Source: Pseudocercospora fijiensis CIRAD86 (lineage: Eukaryota > Ascomycota > Dothideomycetes > Mycosphaerellales > Mycosphaerellaceae). From it: a stretch of DNA of 27,231 nucleotides. This document shows, piece by piece, positions 1 to 9,511 of this stretch (its first letter is position 1; the number at the start of each line of letters is the position of its first letter). A program made the position numbers and the translations under genes. Location of the stretch: positions 4,158,118 through 4,185,348 of the forward strand of contig NW_006921540.1 of the NCBI RefSeq assembly GCF_000340215.1. The letters run 5' to 3'. The notes under the pieces are model-generated. The model saw only the letters and a list, made by a program, of their open reading frames with translations, had not been told where the DNA came from and did not search any database.

Positions 1-1392
1 AATATAGCTACTACGAAGTACCTAGAAGCCTATCGCGACTAGTTTCCCCCTAACTAAGCGCCTAAGAAGCGAGATATTATCGAGAAGATATAAGCGAGCG
101 ACGAGGCATTTAATTATAAAGTATCTATACGCTTAGCTATATCGACTCTTAGTCTACGCCCTAAGTATCGCCTACCGATTATCGTCTACCTACTAAATAG
201 TCTTACGGCTTAGCTTACTAATACCGGTATATACTTCTACGATCTAGATAGTAACCGTTCTAAGTATATCTATATATATACGTTCTATTTACTCGGTATT
301 AAGAAGAATTAGCGAGATAATTAGTTTGCCGAGTCTATACCTATCCCTACGAACCTCGAGGCTCTAAAGAGTTAGTTAGCCTCCTAGAGCGGCGATAATA
401 AACAAACATCGCGAAATCTAGTGCTTACTACCTACTAAGTACTACCTAGATAGATCCTCGAGGTCGGATAGACCGTTAGGGTCTCTAAGAAGCGTACTAT
501 AGCTTATAACGAAGATAATAAGGACGCTAACGGCTAAGCGGGCGATGTCTTAGACGACGAGGATAGAGGCACTACGCTTACTAACCTCTAGTAGGTAGAG
601 CTTATAATATTAAACGTCCTACTTATCTTAGAAGACTCGTTCTCTCTTATCGCGGCCGACGAGGGTTATACGGTAGGCAACCCTAAGGCAAACTAGACCG
701 ATATACTATATAAGTTACGTCCGTAGAATAGTATAGCTATTATCTCGGCTACGGTTATTCGTAACTATATATATAATATAGCATCGATTGTCCGCTTTAG
801 TTAGCGCTAAGTTAAGAACCTCCTAGATTTAGGTTCTAGTATTAAGAAGAATAGCCTAGACGTTAAGGAATATAGACGTCTATTTTATAAGTTCGAGACA
901 CTCTACGACCGTAACTAGAGCAAGATTCTAGATACTCTATATAGGCTTACGGGCTACCCGAATCTCCTACTTAACCGGTACTACTTAGCCGCGCTCTATC
1001 CTAAAGCGATCTATAAGGCGATAGGTAGTACGGCTAATATCGGCTTCGTAATACTACTACTTCTAGGTCTAGTCTAAATTCGCTATATTAAGGGCTAAAT
1101 ACTTATAGTAAATAGCGTCGACTATCGTATCGGCGCCGATATCCTACCTATATACTTCTATAATATCGAGATTCGTATAGACGATACTAGCTATATAATC
1201 TATAATATAGCCTATAGGTAGTTTACTAATACGGTAGAGACTAAGCGTCTCTATACTATAGACGAAGACGATAAGACTAGTTACGCTACTAGCCTACGCC
1301 GTTAGCTTATACTAACCTCTAACAACCCTATTAGCTCGGTTATACTAAGACGCCGCTTAGATACAAGTGCTAAGCTTATTAACTTACTATAA

Positions 1393-1488
1393 GTTTTCTA
1401 AAACTTTAGGTATATATCTTTTTTAGCTATAGTTTAGGTATATACCTAAAGTTTCTATAATTTAGATATTGCTAACCTTTTATTATAG
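1393..1488 (+). other. Intron in helicase copy 1, palindrome-bearing
   Basis: A spliceosomal intron is suggested by a GT near 1393, a branch-like TGCTAAC at about 1470-1476 and a 3' TATAG ending at 1488. The protein frame changes across this interval. The exact 5' boundary is uncertain, because this GT/AG pair does not restore the downstream frame by one base. The matching interval in copy 2 has TACTAAC as the branch site. Confidence 0.6.
1399..1454. repeat. Short palindrome, AACTTTAGGTATATACC family
   Basis: Inverted arms AAACTTTAGGTATATA and TATACCTAAAGTTT are separated by a short AT-rich centre. It lies inside an intron of the helicase fossil. The same arms recur at about 14 other places in the window. 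Confidence 0.9.
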
Positions 1489-2600
1489 GACTAATAGCTC
1501 TATCGACCCTTTTACGTATATTTATATATCGCTTAAGGGTAACCTCTAAACGCTACCGCCCTCCGATCGATTTAGCTACCTTAACTTCCTCTACCGCCTA
1601 TCGCCGAAGTATTATACCTTCCTAGAGATCTTCCGCAACGTCGTACTTATCTAGTTACTAAAACTCGTAGTCTAGGCTTACGAACCTATCTCTCTCTTAA
1701 TTATCGAGGCTATATACGGCCTACTCTAGATCGAATATATTATAATCTGCGCTAGTATTAGTAATCGTAGCCGCGTCTTAGCCGAGCGCGCTTTCCTAAA
1801 CGACCCTAACGTTCGCGTTATAATTATATCGTCGCGTATAGGCGCTAAGTCCGCTAACTACTAGAAGGCAGCTTACTATATAGTTATACTCGACGCCGTC
1901 TCGTTCCGTATTAAGCTTTAAGCTAGCGGTCGACTTTACCGTATAGGCTAAGAATACCTAGTAACGGTCTATACCTTAAATATTAACGAAACTGTCGATT
2001 AGGCCTTATAGTACAAATACGAAGTGTAGTTCCTTAAGTAGATTCGCTCTACCTATACCCTTAGCCTAGAAGATATAAAGGTTATTATACGAGACTATCT
2101 ATTCTAAAATAATAATACTAAATAGCGCGAGAACGACGCTACAGAGGCGCTAACTAGTCTCGTTTAAGAGTCTATCGAGACGCGTATCTATACGGTTATA
2201 GCCGACGCCCTACTACGTACTATATATAGCGTACGCTCCCCTTATACTAACGTCTCTTAGTACGATATTAAGGATCCTATAGCGAAGAACCTATTACCTA
2301 ACGAGATACTATACCGTTTAGTATATAGTAGCGCGGTTGCCCGTAAGGTTATCGGATAGGTCTAGGAGAAGAGTAACTTAGATAACTACCCTAATCTCGT
2401 TAACGAGGACCTAGACCCCGCCGAAGTAGATAAGCTTAACGTTAAGCTAGTCGCTAAGTACGTCGAGGACCGCTAGTACCTCTAGCGTAAGACTAGGCCC
2501 TTAGTTATCGACTAAGATAAGGTTAATAGACTCGTATAGTATTACGCTAACTAGCTTACGCGTATAGATACCGTAAAGCTAGCGCACTTAAGTAGAACCG

Positions 2601-2709
2601 GTATATTCTACTATTAAAACTTTAGGCGTATACCTATTATTATACTCTTTAGGTATATACCTAAAGTTTCTTCTAAATGTTTCTAAGTTAATACTAATAA
2701 TAATTATAG
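2601..2709 (+). other. Intron in helicase copy 1 (109 bp)
   Basis: It begins GTATAT, has a branch-like TACTAAT at 2692-2698 and ends TTATAG at 2709. It is a phase 1 intron: the upstream frame ends with one base at 2600, and the downstream frame resumes after two bases at 2712. The second copy, 25198-25306, has the same length and boundaries. Confidence 0.8.
2617..2669. repeat. Short palindrome within intron
   Basis: Arms AAAACTTTAGGCGTATACCT and AGGTATATACCTAAAGTTT. It occupies about half of the 109-bp intron. Confidence 0.9.
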
Positions 2710-2880
2710 ATATCGTATCCTAGTTCTGCCGCTAGGTCGACTCGCTATCTAACTATATCCTTAATAGCCTTACCTACGTAGTAGAGTAGGATAGTATAGT
2801 AGTCCCTCTATAGCTTCGATAAGAGAGATCTCCGTTCTCCCTAATATAGACTACCCCTCCTATAGAAGATAACGAAGAGT

Positions 2881-3298
2881 TATTAGGACTAAAGAGGTTA
2901 TACGTAATTAGTATATAACTAGGCTCGAGTAAAGCTAGGGTCTTAATGCCTTAGGTAGGGCTTAGCGCTTAGCGTTAGGCTAACTAGCCTACCTTCCTCC
3001 CTCTCCTCTTAGATCTCTATCGAATACTATACTAATTTACTACTACCCTATCTACCTACTAATATAACCCTTCTTATATAGTATTCGATCTACCCTTTAA
3101 GGGTAGTAGCTAGATAGTCCTTATTTCAAGCTTTTAGCGGTATAGCTACGAGAACTATCGATTTAACTATATTACGCCTAAAGAACGGGACCTATACGTA
3201 CTATTCTATCGAAACAACCGTACTAATTATTAAGCAAGGCCTTCTATACGGCCTATTATACTAAGTTAAGCATACTAAGCCGATATCTACTAATTCCG
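2881..3298. other. Leader or LTR-like region before gag
   Basis: No reading frame is recognisable. It holds an inverted repeat with 13-base arms (ATCGAATACTATA at 3019-3031, TATAGTATTCGAT at 3077-3089) and a second short one, CTACCCTT...AAGGGTAG, at about 3091-3107. It would be the place for a 5' LTR and primer-binding site, but neither could be identified. Confidence 0.5.
3019..3089. repeat. Inverted repeat, 13-base perfect arms
   Basis: The arms are at 3019-3031 and 3077-3089 with a 45-base loop. It could form a hairpin in the element leader; its function is unknown. Confidence 0.75.
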
Positions 3299-4760
3299 CT
3301 ATATCCGTATCTTAGGGGCTAATAATACATTATTAGTATCGCCCCTTATAATAGCCGGTTTATTACGAAACAACAACCGTACTACCGCTAGTAGCGCTAG
3401 CAACGACAACGCTAGTAGTATAGTGCCTACCGAAGTGCCTACTAAGGCTCCTACTAGAGTGCCTCCTACTAAAGTACCTCCTACTAAAGGGCCTACTACT
3501 AAGCCTGCTAAAGAAGAACCTATAATTCTAGGTAACGATCTAGAATTGCCTATTAACGATATTCTTAATAACATTATTAATCGACGATATAGCTAGCTAG
3601 CCTTTAGGTCCTAGCTAGTAGCGAGACTTTAAGAAGCTACCTAAAACAGGCTTACTGCCCTACGTTAAGAATAATAGCTAAAGGATAATCTCCTCGAGAT
3701 TCGCCGCCTTTAAGAGGCCCTAACAACTAATACTAAGCCGATAGTAGGGCCTTCCTCGCTATTAGTTCTAGTCTAGAAGAAGGATGCTAAACTTAAGGAC
3801 TATACCGTATTTAATAGCTCTAGCCGAAAGCAGTATAACGACTACATTCGTAACTATAAGCTTAACTAGCGCAACGTACTAAGAGCGCTACTAGACGACT
3901 ATTCCTTAGTCGTATACGCTATATAGTACATTAATAGCGACCTAAAGCGTATATAGGATAACTATTTTAATTCCCTTTACGACTAGACCGCTATTTAGTA
4001 GCAAGACTATAAGACTATTATACTAGACACCCTTAGAAACCCTATACTAAGGCAACAACACGCCTAAGACTAATACCTACGTACTAAACAAAAGGCCGAC
4101 TAAACCTCTCGATCCTTCGAGGCCTATCTAAAGACCCTTAAGGATAATTTACTACCTAAGACCGACTCTATCTAGATATCTAAGATACGACCTAAACTAA
4201 GGTAGGAACTAGTCCTTAAATTAGACTACCGCCGTATGTTTAAATAGGCTAACCTAATACGTATTTAATTTATAGTCGAAGTAGAAATAGCCGAACGGGC
4301 TATTTAGCTCTAGTAACGACTAGAATCGAGGATCCGACTAACTAGTACTAACCGTAGTAACTATAGTAGCCGCGGAGGAAACTAAGGAAGTACTCCCTAA
4401 ACGAACGCTACTAACAATAGAAACAGTAACGACTACTAATATAGAAGAGGTAGGGGCCGATACCGCGGTAGAAACCTCTAGCGAGGAAGAGGGTAAGGAA
4501 GGGGCTTATTTCTATATACCCCTAATCGTTTATCTAATTCTAGTACTAATTCGAGCGGACCTATTAGTGCCCTAACTAGATACAAGTGCTTCAATTGTAA
4601 TAGTACTACTTATCTACTAGGCTAATATAATAGACCTTAAGACTAGGCCCGAGTCGACCGTACTACCGCTAAATATCGAAAGTACCTCTTAGTAGCTAAC
4701 GCTACCCCTATAGGCTAACCTTCGAAAAAAGAGTAAGCGCCGCACTAACCGTTAGCCTTA
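3299..4760 (+). pseudogene. Retrotransposon gag fossil (CCHC nucleocapsid)
   Basis: Gag is the structural protein that packages element RNA. One frame (codon starts divisible by 3) runs from about 3300 to 4733. It has a Pro/Thr/Lys-rich low-complexity stretch at 3423-3520 built on PTKVPPTK-like repeats, then a capsid-like region with few Cys, then an Arg/Gly-rich tract at about 4360-4500. A CCHC zinc knuckle at 4587-4628 is visible as CFNCNSTTYLLG followed by a stop and Tyr. In the knuckle the His position is TAT and the last Cys position is TAT, both expected from RIP (CAT to TAT, TGT to TAT), so zinc binding is lost. An uninterrupted minus-strand frame at 3299-3574 is only the antisense of the Pro/Thr-rich region. 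The true start is not recognisable. Confidence 0.8.
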
Positions 4761-4795
4761 TACGGCGTAAGACTATCGACATTGTACTAGCTATT

Positions 4796-5120
4796 ATACG
4801 TACCTATCTCGTAGGGGATATATATAGGAATAATTATAAAACTAAGGTTACGCTAGACCTAGGAAATTTAGTTAGTGCCCTTATTAACTATCGCCTAGCT
4901 AAGTAATTAGACCTCCGACAATTGCCTAGGACTAACCTACTAACCCTTGCTTAGTTTAATAACGCTCGGCACTTAACCTATAGAGCCTACTATATTTATA
5001 TAGCCCTAAAGGACGACCTCGGTAATAAGCGCCTACTAAACTTTACTACCTACGCGGTAGATATAGATAGCCTCCCCTCCGATATTATTATTAGCAACCC
5101 TATTCTTAAGTACTACGCTA
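4796..5120 (+). other. Aspartic protease domain remnant
   Basis: A stretch reading VTLDLGNLVSALI at about 4847-4885 lies where retroelement aspartic proteases carry D-S/T-G followed by a hydrophobic run. The Asp and Gly are kept and the middle residue is Leu. Assignment rests on position before RT and this motif, so it is moderate. Confidence 0.55.
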
Positions 5121-5395
5121 TAGCTATAGACCTAGGCCTCTAGAAGTAGCGATTCGGAATCGCTAGGAAAGAGGATATTAAATACATTAATATTAGCGAG
5201 TGCCCTAACGATATTAGGGTCCTATTTATTAGCAACTTAATACCTACCTTAGTAGATCCGATAGCTAACCTTCTCGGCGGAGATAACGATAAACCTATGC
5301 CCCCCGATAGTATAGACCCTAATTAGCTTACTCGTATACTAGAGCCTATTCGAGAGACCTATATTAATATATTTAAATACTACCTAGTATCGATA

Positions 5396-6240
5396 TTGCC
5401 TATATTTAAAAAGACGGATTATAAGATTAATATTATAGAGGGTAAGGAGGTTCCTTTTAGACTACTCTACAACCTTAGTAAACGAGAGCTTACTATATTA
5501 CGTAAGTACCTAGAGGAAAACCTAGCTAATAGTCGTATCCGATATAGTAACAGCCCTACTAGTATACCTATCCTCTTCGTACTAAAGAAGGATAGTAGCC
5601 TACGCCTCTATATCGATTATCGTAGGCTTAATACTATTACTATTAAAGATCGATGTCTACTTCCTCTTATTAATAAGACCCTCGATCGCCTTTCTAGTAC
5701 CTACTACTATACTATATTAGACATTAAGGACGCCTATTACCGTATTCGTATTCGTAAGGGCGATAAATAGAAGATAGCCTTTCGTACTCGCTATAGCTAT
5801 TTCGAGTACTTAGTTATACTATTTAGGCTAGCTAATGCCCCTACTATATTCTAGTCCTATATTAATCGGGCCCTATTAGGCCTATTAGATTACCTCTATA
5901 TAGTTTACCTAGATAACATCCTAGTTTATATATACTCTCCTAATATTACGGAATACTAGGCTATAGTCCGTAAGGTACTCGATCGCCTAAGGGCCTATAG
6001 CTTATATTGTAAGCCTTCTAAATGCACCTTTGCTACTAAAGAGATATCCTTCCTTAGCTTCCTCGTATTAACCGAGGGTATTAAGGCTAATCCTAACTAG
6101 ATTAAAACAATTACTAAATAGCCTATTCCTACGTCTATTAAAGAGCTTTAATTATTCCTCGGTTTTACTAACTTCTACCGTCGGTTTATTAAGAGCTATT
6201 TACGGTATGTAATGCCCCTAACTAAGCTTACTAAAACTAA
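5396..6240 (+). other. Reverse transcriptase domain remnant
   Basis: Recognisable RT blocks are IPILFVLKKDSSLRLYIDYR (about 5560-5620), LDIKDAYYRIRI (about 5715-5755, first catalytic Asp kept) and the active-site box VYLDNILVY at 5903-5929. In the box the second Asp of the usual Y-x-D-D is Asn (AAC at 5915-5917). This is exactly the GAT-GAC to GAT-AAC change expected from RIP of TpG, and it removes a metal-binding residue. 5396-5770 is the longest stop-free part of the element. Confidence 0.9.
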
Positions 6241-6339
6241 GGCTAACCTAACTAGAGAGTTCAAATAGACTAATAGAGTACAAGCCGCTTTTAACGGTTT
6301 AAAGAAGCGATTTACTAAAGTCCCCTTATTATACTACTT

Positions 6340-6660
6340 CGTACTAAGCAAACTAATTCGTATTAAGACTAACGCTTTATAGTTTGCTATATTAGCTATT
6401 ATATTACAACAATCGGATAAGGACTATTATTAGCACCCGATTGCCTTCTTTTTAAGGAAAATAATCGATACTAAGCGTCGCTACGAGACTTACGAGTAAG
6501 AGCTCCTAGCTATTATCGAGGCCTTTAAGTACTAGAGGCACTATCTCGATAGTATATAGTACACTATTTAGGTCTATACGGACTATAACAACCTCTATAG
6601 AATTATAAAGGTTACTAGGGTTATAGGTCGATAGGCTAGATAGGCCGTCTACCTCGCCGG
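6340..6660 (+). other. RNase H domain remnant
   Basis: The blocks IRIKTNAL (6356-6379), RRYETYEQELLAIIEAF with one stop at the Gln (about 6476-6530) and YTDYNNLYR (about 6575-6600) fit the Ty3/Gypsy RNase H. The first catalytic Asp of the usual T-D-A/S motif is Asn (AAC at 6371-6373), consistent with TpG to TpA. The Glu of the second block and the Asp of the TD block remain. The His usual after TD is Tyr. Confidence 0.85.
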
Positions 6661-7199
6661 GTTCGATTTTAATATATTATATCGGCTAGGTATAAGTAAC
6701 CCTACTAATAGCCTATCGAGGCGGCCTAATTATAATAGCGAGACCTAGTATATTAATTCTTTGTTTCTAACCCTATAGTATAAGATTGCTATAGCCCGTA
6801 TTATTAATAAGCAAGCGTAGGATAAGCGGCTTACTAGACTCCGCGACGGCTTAAAGTATATTAATACTCTTACTATATTAATAGTACGTATTAAGGCAAG
6901 GGCTAAAGACACAGATAGGAGAAGTTATAATAACTCCCTAGTCGATATCGTAATATATAGTAACAGCGATAGTACTAATATAGTTAATCCGGCTGCTAGT
7001 ACTATTAGATATATATAATACGTACCTCGTTTAATAGCGAGGATGCTATTAAATAACCTTATAAATAGGGATAGTTAATCGTTTATAGATAAGCTATTAC
7101 GTACTTAGTAGAGGGACGCCTTTGCTACGGCTTGTATAGATTAGCTTATAAGTAGGCGAAAGACTCGATCTAGTAAGAGTAATAATTAGTCGATCGACG

Positions 7200-8130
7200 A
7201 TAAAGGTTACTTAAGGTTTAAGGGTAGATACTATATCCCCGCTAAACAATCGATTAGATAGGAACTTCTTAAGCGATACTATAATAGTAAGCTTGCCGGT
7301 TACTATAGTATAGAGAGGTCGTACGAGTTACTATCGCGTATATACTACTAGCTAAATAGTAAGCGGGATATAAAGGATTACGTAAACACGTATGCCGTAT
7401 ATTAACGAGTTAAAGCACTAAAGCACTTACTATTTAGCGAGTTGTCTTTACTTCCTATTCTAAAGAAGCTATTTGCTAAGCTTATAATAGATTTTATTAT
7501 AGGCCTCCCGCCTACTAAGCGTAAGGGTAGTAAGGATGTATATAATACTATCCTAGTTGTCGTAGACCGGTTTACTAAGGGCGCTCGTTACATTCCTGCC
7601 CGAAAGGATTAGACGGCTATTAACCTAGCTAAGTCGCTATAGAACAATATCTTCTATAGCTATTAGGGGACCCCTAAGGGGATAGTCTCCGATCGAGGCT
7701 CGATATTTATATCTTACTATTAGAGTAAGATTTGCCTATAGCTAAGACTTAAGCATCGCCTGTCTATAGTATTCTATCTATAAATAGATAGTTAGACTAA
7801 AAGGTAGAATGCTACCCTATAGTAGTACCTATATAGTTATATTAACGAGAACCCTAACGACTAGGTTAACCTTCTATAACCTATAGAATTCGTATATAAT
7901 AATAGTATACACTTATCTACTAAGGTTTTACTATATATAGCTATAATAGGCTAGAACGCCGCCTTGCTATAAGATCTATTTACCTCGCTCGAGGCCGAGC
8001 GTAAGGAAAGGGAAGCGCGTTAAGTACTAATACCTAAGACGCTAGCGGCTATTAAGAGGGTTTAAAAGATGCGAGAGATTTACGCTAAGTTAGCTAATAA
8101 ACTAGTAAAGGCCTAGGCATATTAGAAGGC
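7200..8130 (+). other. Integrase domain remnant
   Basis: The N-terminal HHCC zinc site is present but every ligand position is Tyr: TAC at 7277-7279, TAC at 7301-7303, TAT at 7391-7393 and TAT at 7400-7402. This is the outcome of CAC to TAC and TGT/TGC to TAT/TAC. The DDE core has Asp codons at 7490-7492 (IIDFIIGLP) and 7691-7693 (VSDRGSIF). The catalytic Glu of the usual T-E-R motif is AAA (Lys) at 7799-7801, again TpG to TpA. All three kinds of change are predicted to abolish activity. Confidence 0.88.
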
Positions 8131-8449
8131 CTACTATAATAAACACTATACGCTAATAACCTTTAAGTAAGGCGATATAGTTATACTAAGTACTAAGAAC
8201 CTCCGTATCCGTAAACACCTATTACCTAATAGTAAAACAAGGCCTAAGCTTGCACCTAGATATATTAGCCTATTCCGAATCCGAGAACCGAAGGGTAATA
8301 GCTAGGCCTATTAGTTATAGCTCCTACTATACTATACTATCTATAATACCTTCTATATCTCCCTCCTTAAACTATACTACTATTGCGAAGGCCCTAAAGA
8401 AGCCCCTACTAAACACGAAGATATACTAGCGGATAGTAAAGAACTATAG

Positions 8450-8632
8450 TCTATAGAACGTATCCTATAGTACCGGACTAGGAAAGGTAAGAAGGAGTAC
8501 CTATTAAGATAGTAAGGCTATTTACTAGAATAGGACTTATAGGAAGCCGAAGACTCCTTTAAGGATATAACCGAGTTATTAGATAAGTATTAGACTAGCG
8601 TAAAGAATAAGAAGAAGGCTAAAAGCTTATAA
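8450..8632 (+). other. C-terminal chromodomain remnant
   Basis: Reading SIERIL, stop, YRTRKGKKEYLLR, stop, stop, GY and then AEDSFKDITELLDKY, it matches the chromodomain pattern (E-x-I-L-x-R-x-x-x-G-x-x-x-Y-L-V-x-W-x-G-Y, then W-E-P-x-x-x-L). The Trp positions are stops (TGG to TAG). Chromodomains in chromovirus integrases are known to direct integration to methylated-H3 heterochromatin. Confidence 0.8.
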
Positions 8633-8662
8633 TGTTACTACTAAGGCTTAGGACTAATACTA

Positions 8663-9460
8663 CCCCCGGGGTACTATTAGCTAACTAATCGGAGGCCGGC
8701 AAACTAGGACAATAAGACTATACTAGGCGCGCTACTACGCGTTAATTAATTAGTTACTACTCTTTTAAGAATTCTACCTCTTATTCCTTTATTTTATCGA
8801 GGCCTCGAGGCCTAAGCGGTCGGCAAGGACGGCGCGGCCGGCGTAGCTATATTAGTAATAGTATTGTAGAGTATATTGCTATTTAAGAAAGGAAGAAGTA
8901 GCTATATTAGTAACGGTATTGCCGAGTTGTTATTAGTTAAAGGAAGCTAGAAGAAGGTAAAGTTAGCGCTAAGACGACTAGCGCCGCTATTATTAACATT
9001 ACCTACTCGCTAATATCGCTAACCTTACCTATTGTCGCTACTATACCTATAAAACAACCTTACCTATACTGCGAGCCTAAGGCGCTATACTAACTAATTA
9101 AAGATTAAACCTGTTAAAGGTTTAATTAAAACTTTAAGGCTAAGTTAAAACTTTAAGCCGCTTAAAAGATTAAGTAGACTAATAGACCGACTAACTAAGG
9201 GCAAAACTATAGAGCTAAGCTAGCTAGGGTCGATCTTGCGGATAATAGGTTACTCCTCGATCTATCTAACCCTTTAAGCGAGGCGAACCTCTACTACTAT
9301 ACTTATAATAGCCTTTACTTATAGAAACTAGAAGAACTAAGTTTTTTGAAAAGATATAATTAGTTAACACTTAAAGGCTGCTAAACCTAACTAATTAGGG
9401 CTAGCGAAACTACGAATAGTAATAGTCCTCGTAATAATAAGAATAACCCTTACTATAGGG
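8663..9460. other. Non-coding stretch after the retrotransposon
   Basis: No frame is recognisable. It begins with CCCCCGGGG at 8663-8671, where a 3' LTR would be expected to begin, but no partner copy was found. It holds a GC-rich patch at about 8800-8840, an imperfect direct repeat (GTAGCTATATTAGTAA at about 8843 and 8898) and an AT-rich run with AACTTTAA-like words at 9100-9175. Confidence 0.5.
8843..8925. repeat. Imperfect direct repeat, about 55-bp spacing
   Basis: GTAGCTATATTAGTAATAGT and GTAGCTATATTAGTAACGGT start about 55 bases apart and are followed by similar purine-rich sequence. Only two copies are seen. Confidence 0.7.
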
Positions 9461-9464
9461 CACT

Positions 9465-9481
9465 TTAGGGTTAGGGTTAGG
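9465..9481 (+). repeat. Interstitial telomere-type tract (TTAGGG)n
   Basis: Two perfect TTAGGG units plus a partial TTAGG lie directly before the 273-bp tandem repeats. TTAGGG is the usual telomere repeat of filamentous ascomycetes. The tract is short, so chance or a subtelomeric origin are both possible. Confidence 0.65.
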
Positions 9482-9511
9482 CGTATAGCGGGCATATAGT
9501 AGGGCGCCGGC

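Larger units (their letters stand above)
1..2880 (+). pseudogene. SNF2-family helicase fossil, partial copy 1
   Basis: This is the 3' half of a SNF2/Swi2-type ATPase gene, truncated by the window edge on the left and ending abruptly at 2880. The DEAH-like motif II reads DEGY at 658-669; the Tyr codon TAT is a likely RIP change of CAT (His). A motif III-like ISAT stretch follows near 740. The helicase C-terminal motif VI reads, with one stop, as QASGRLYRIGQ at 1919-1951. Two introns lie near 1393-1488 and 2601-2709, each holding a palindrome. The frame is broken almost only by TAG/TAA codons explained by CA to TA or TG to TA. It matches 22598-25477 without a length change. The family is known for ATP-dependent DNA translocation or chromatin remodelling. 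Family assignment is firm; the biological role of this copy is not known. Confidence 0.8.
1..2880 (+). repeat. Direct repeat, copy 1 (partner 22598-25477)
   Basis: The two copies align at a constant offset of 22,597 with no insertion or deletion: motif II, motif VI and the last intron all give the same offset. In every stretch compared by eye the differences were transitions (C/T or G/A), as expected for two copies drifting under RIP. Identity ends sharply at 2880/25477. Confidence 0.95.
4700..8632 (+). pseudogene. Retrotransposon pol fossil (PR-RT-RH-IN-chromodomain)
   Basis: Pol encodes the enzymes that copy and integrate the element. One frame (codon starts leaving remainder 2 on division by 3) holds from about 4700 to a TAA at 8630-8632, about 1,310 codons, with stops almost all explained by CAA/CAG/TGG to TAA/TAG. 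Pol lies in the -1 frame relative to gag, with overlap near 4700-4735. Key catalytic positions of RT, RNase H and integrase are each replaced (see the domain entries). Only about 125 codons at 5396-5770 remain free of stops. No indel is needed between protease and chromodomain, so the decay is by point mutation. Confidence 0.88.
2881..8680 (+). mobile_element. Ty3/Gypsy chromovirus-type retrotransposon, RIP-inactivated
   Basis: The order gag (with zinc knuckle), protease, RT, RNase H, integrase, chromodomain is diagnostic of Ty3/Gypsy elements of the chromovirus clade, common in filamentous fungi. The left edge is set where homology between the two helicase copies stops (2880/2881). The right edge is set near a CCCCCGGGG stretch at 8663-8671 just after the coding region. 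No matching LTR pair was found by eye between 2881-3290 and the sequence after 8663, so the termini are uncertain. All coding domains carry stops and missense changes typical of RIP. Confidence 0.88.

Noticed and set aside
3299..3574. Uninterrupted 91-codon minus-strand reading frame, Gly/Val/Thr/Leu-rich
   Set aside because: It is the antisense of the Pro/Thr/Lys-rich repeat part of gag. The plus-strand frame is continuous with the zinc knuckle, and the minus frame has no neighbours or known motif.
9100..9175. Further member of the palindrome family (AACTTTAA words)
   Set aside because: The words lack the GGTATATACC core and the inverted arrangement; it appears to be simple AT-rich sequence.
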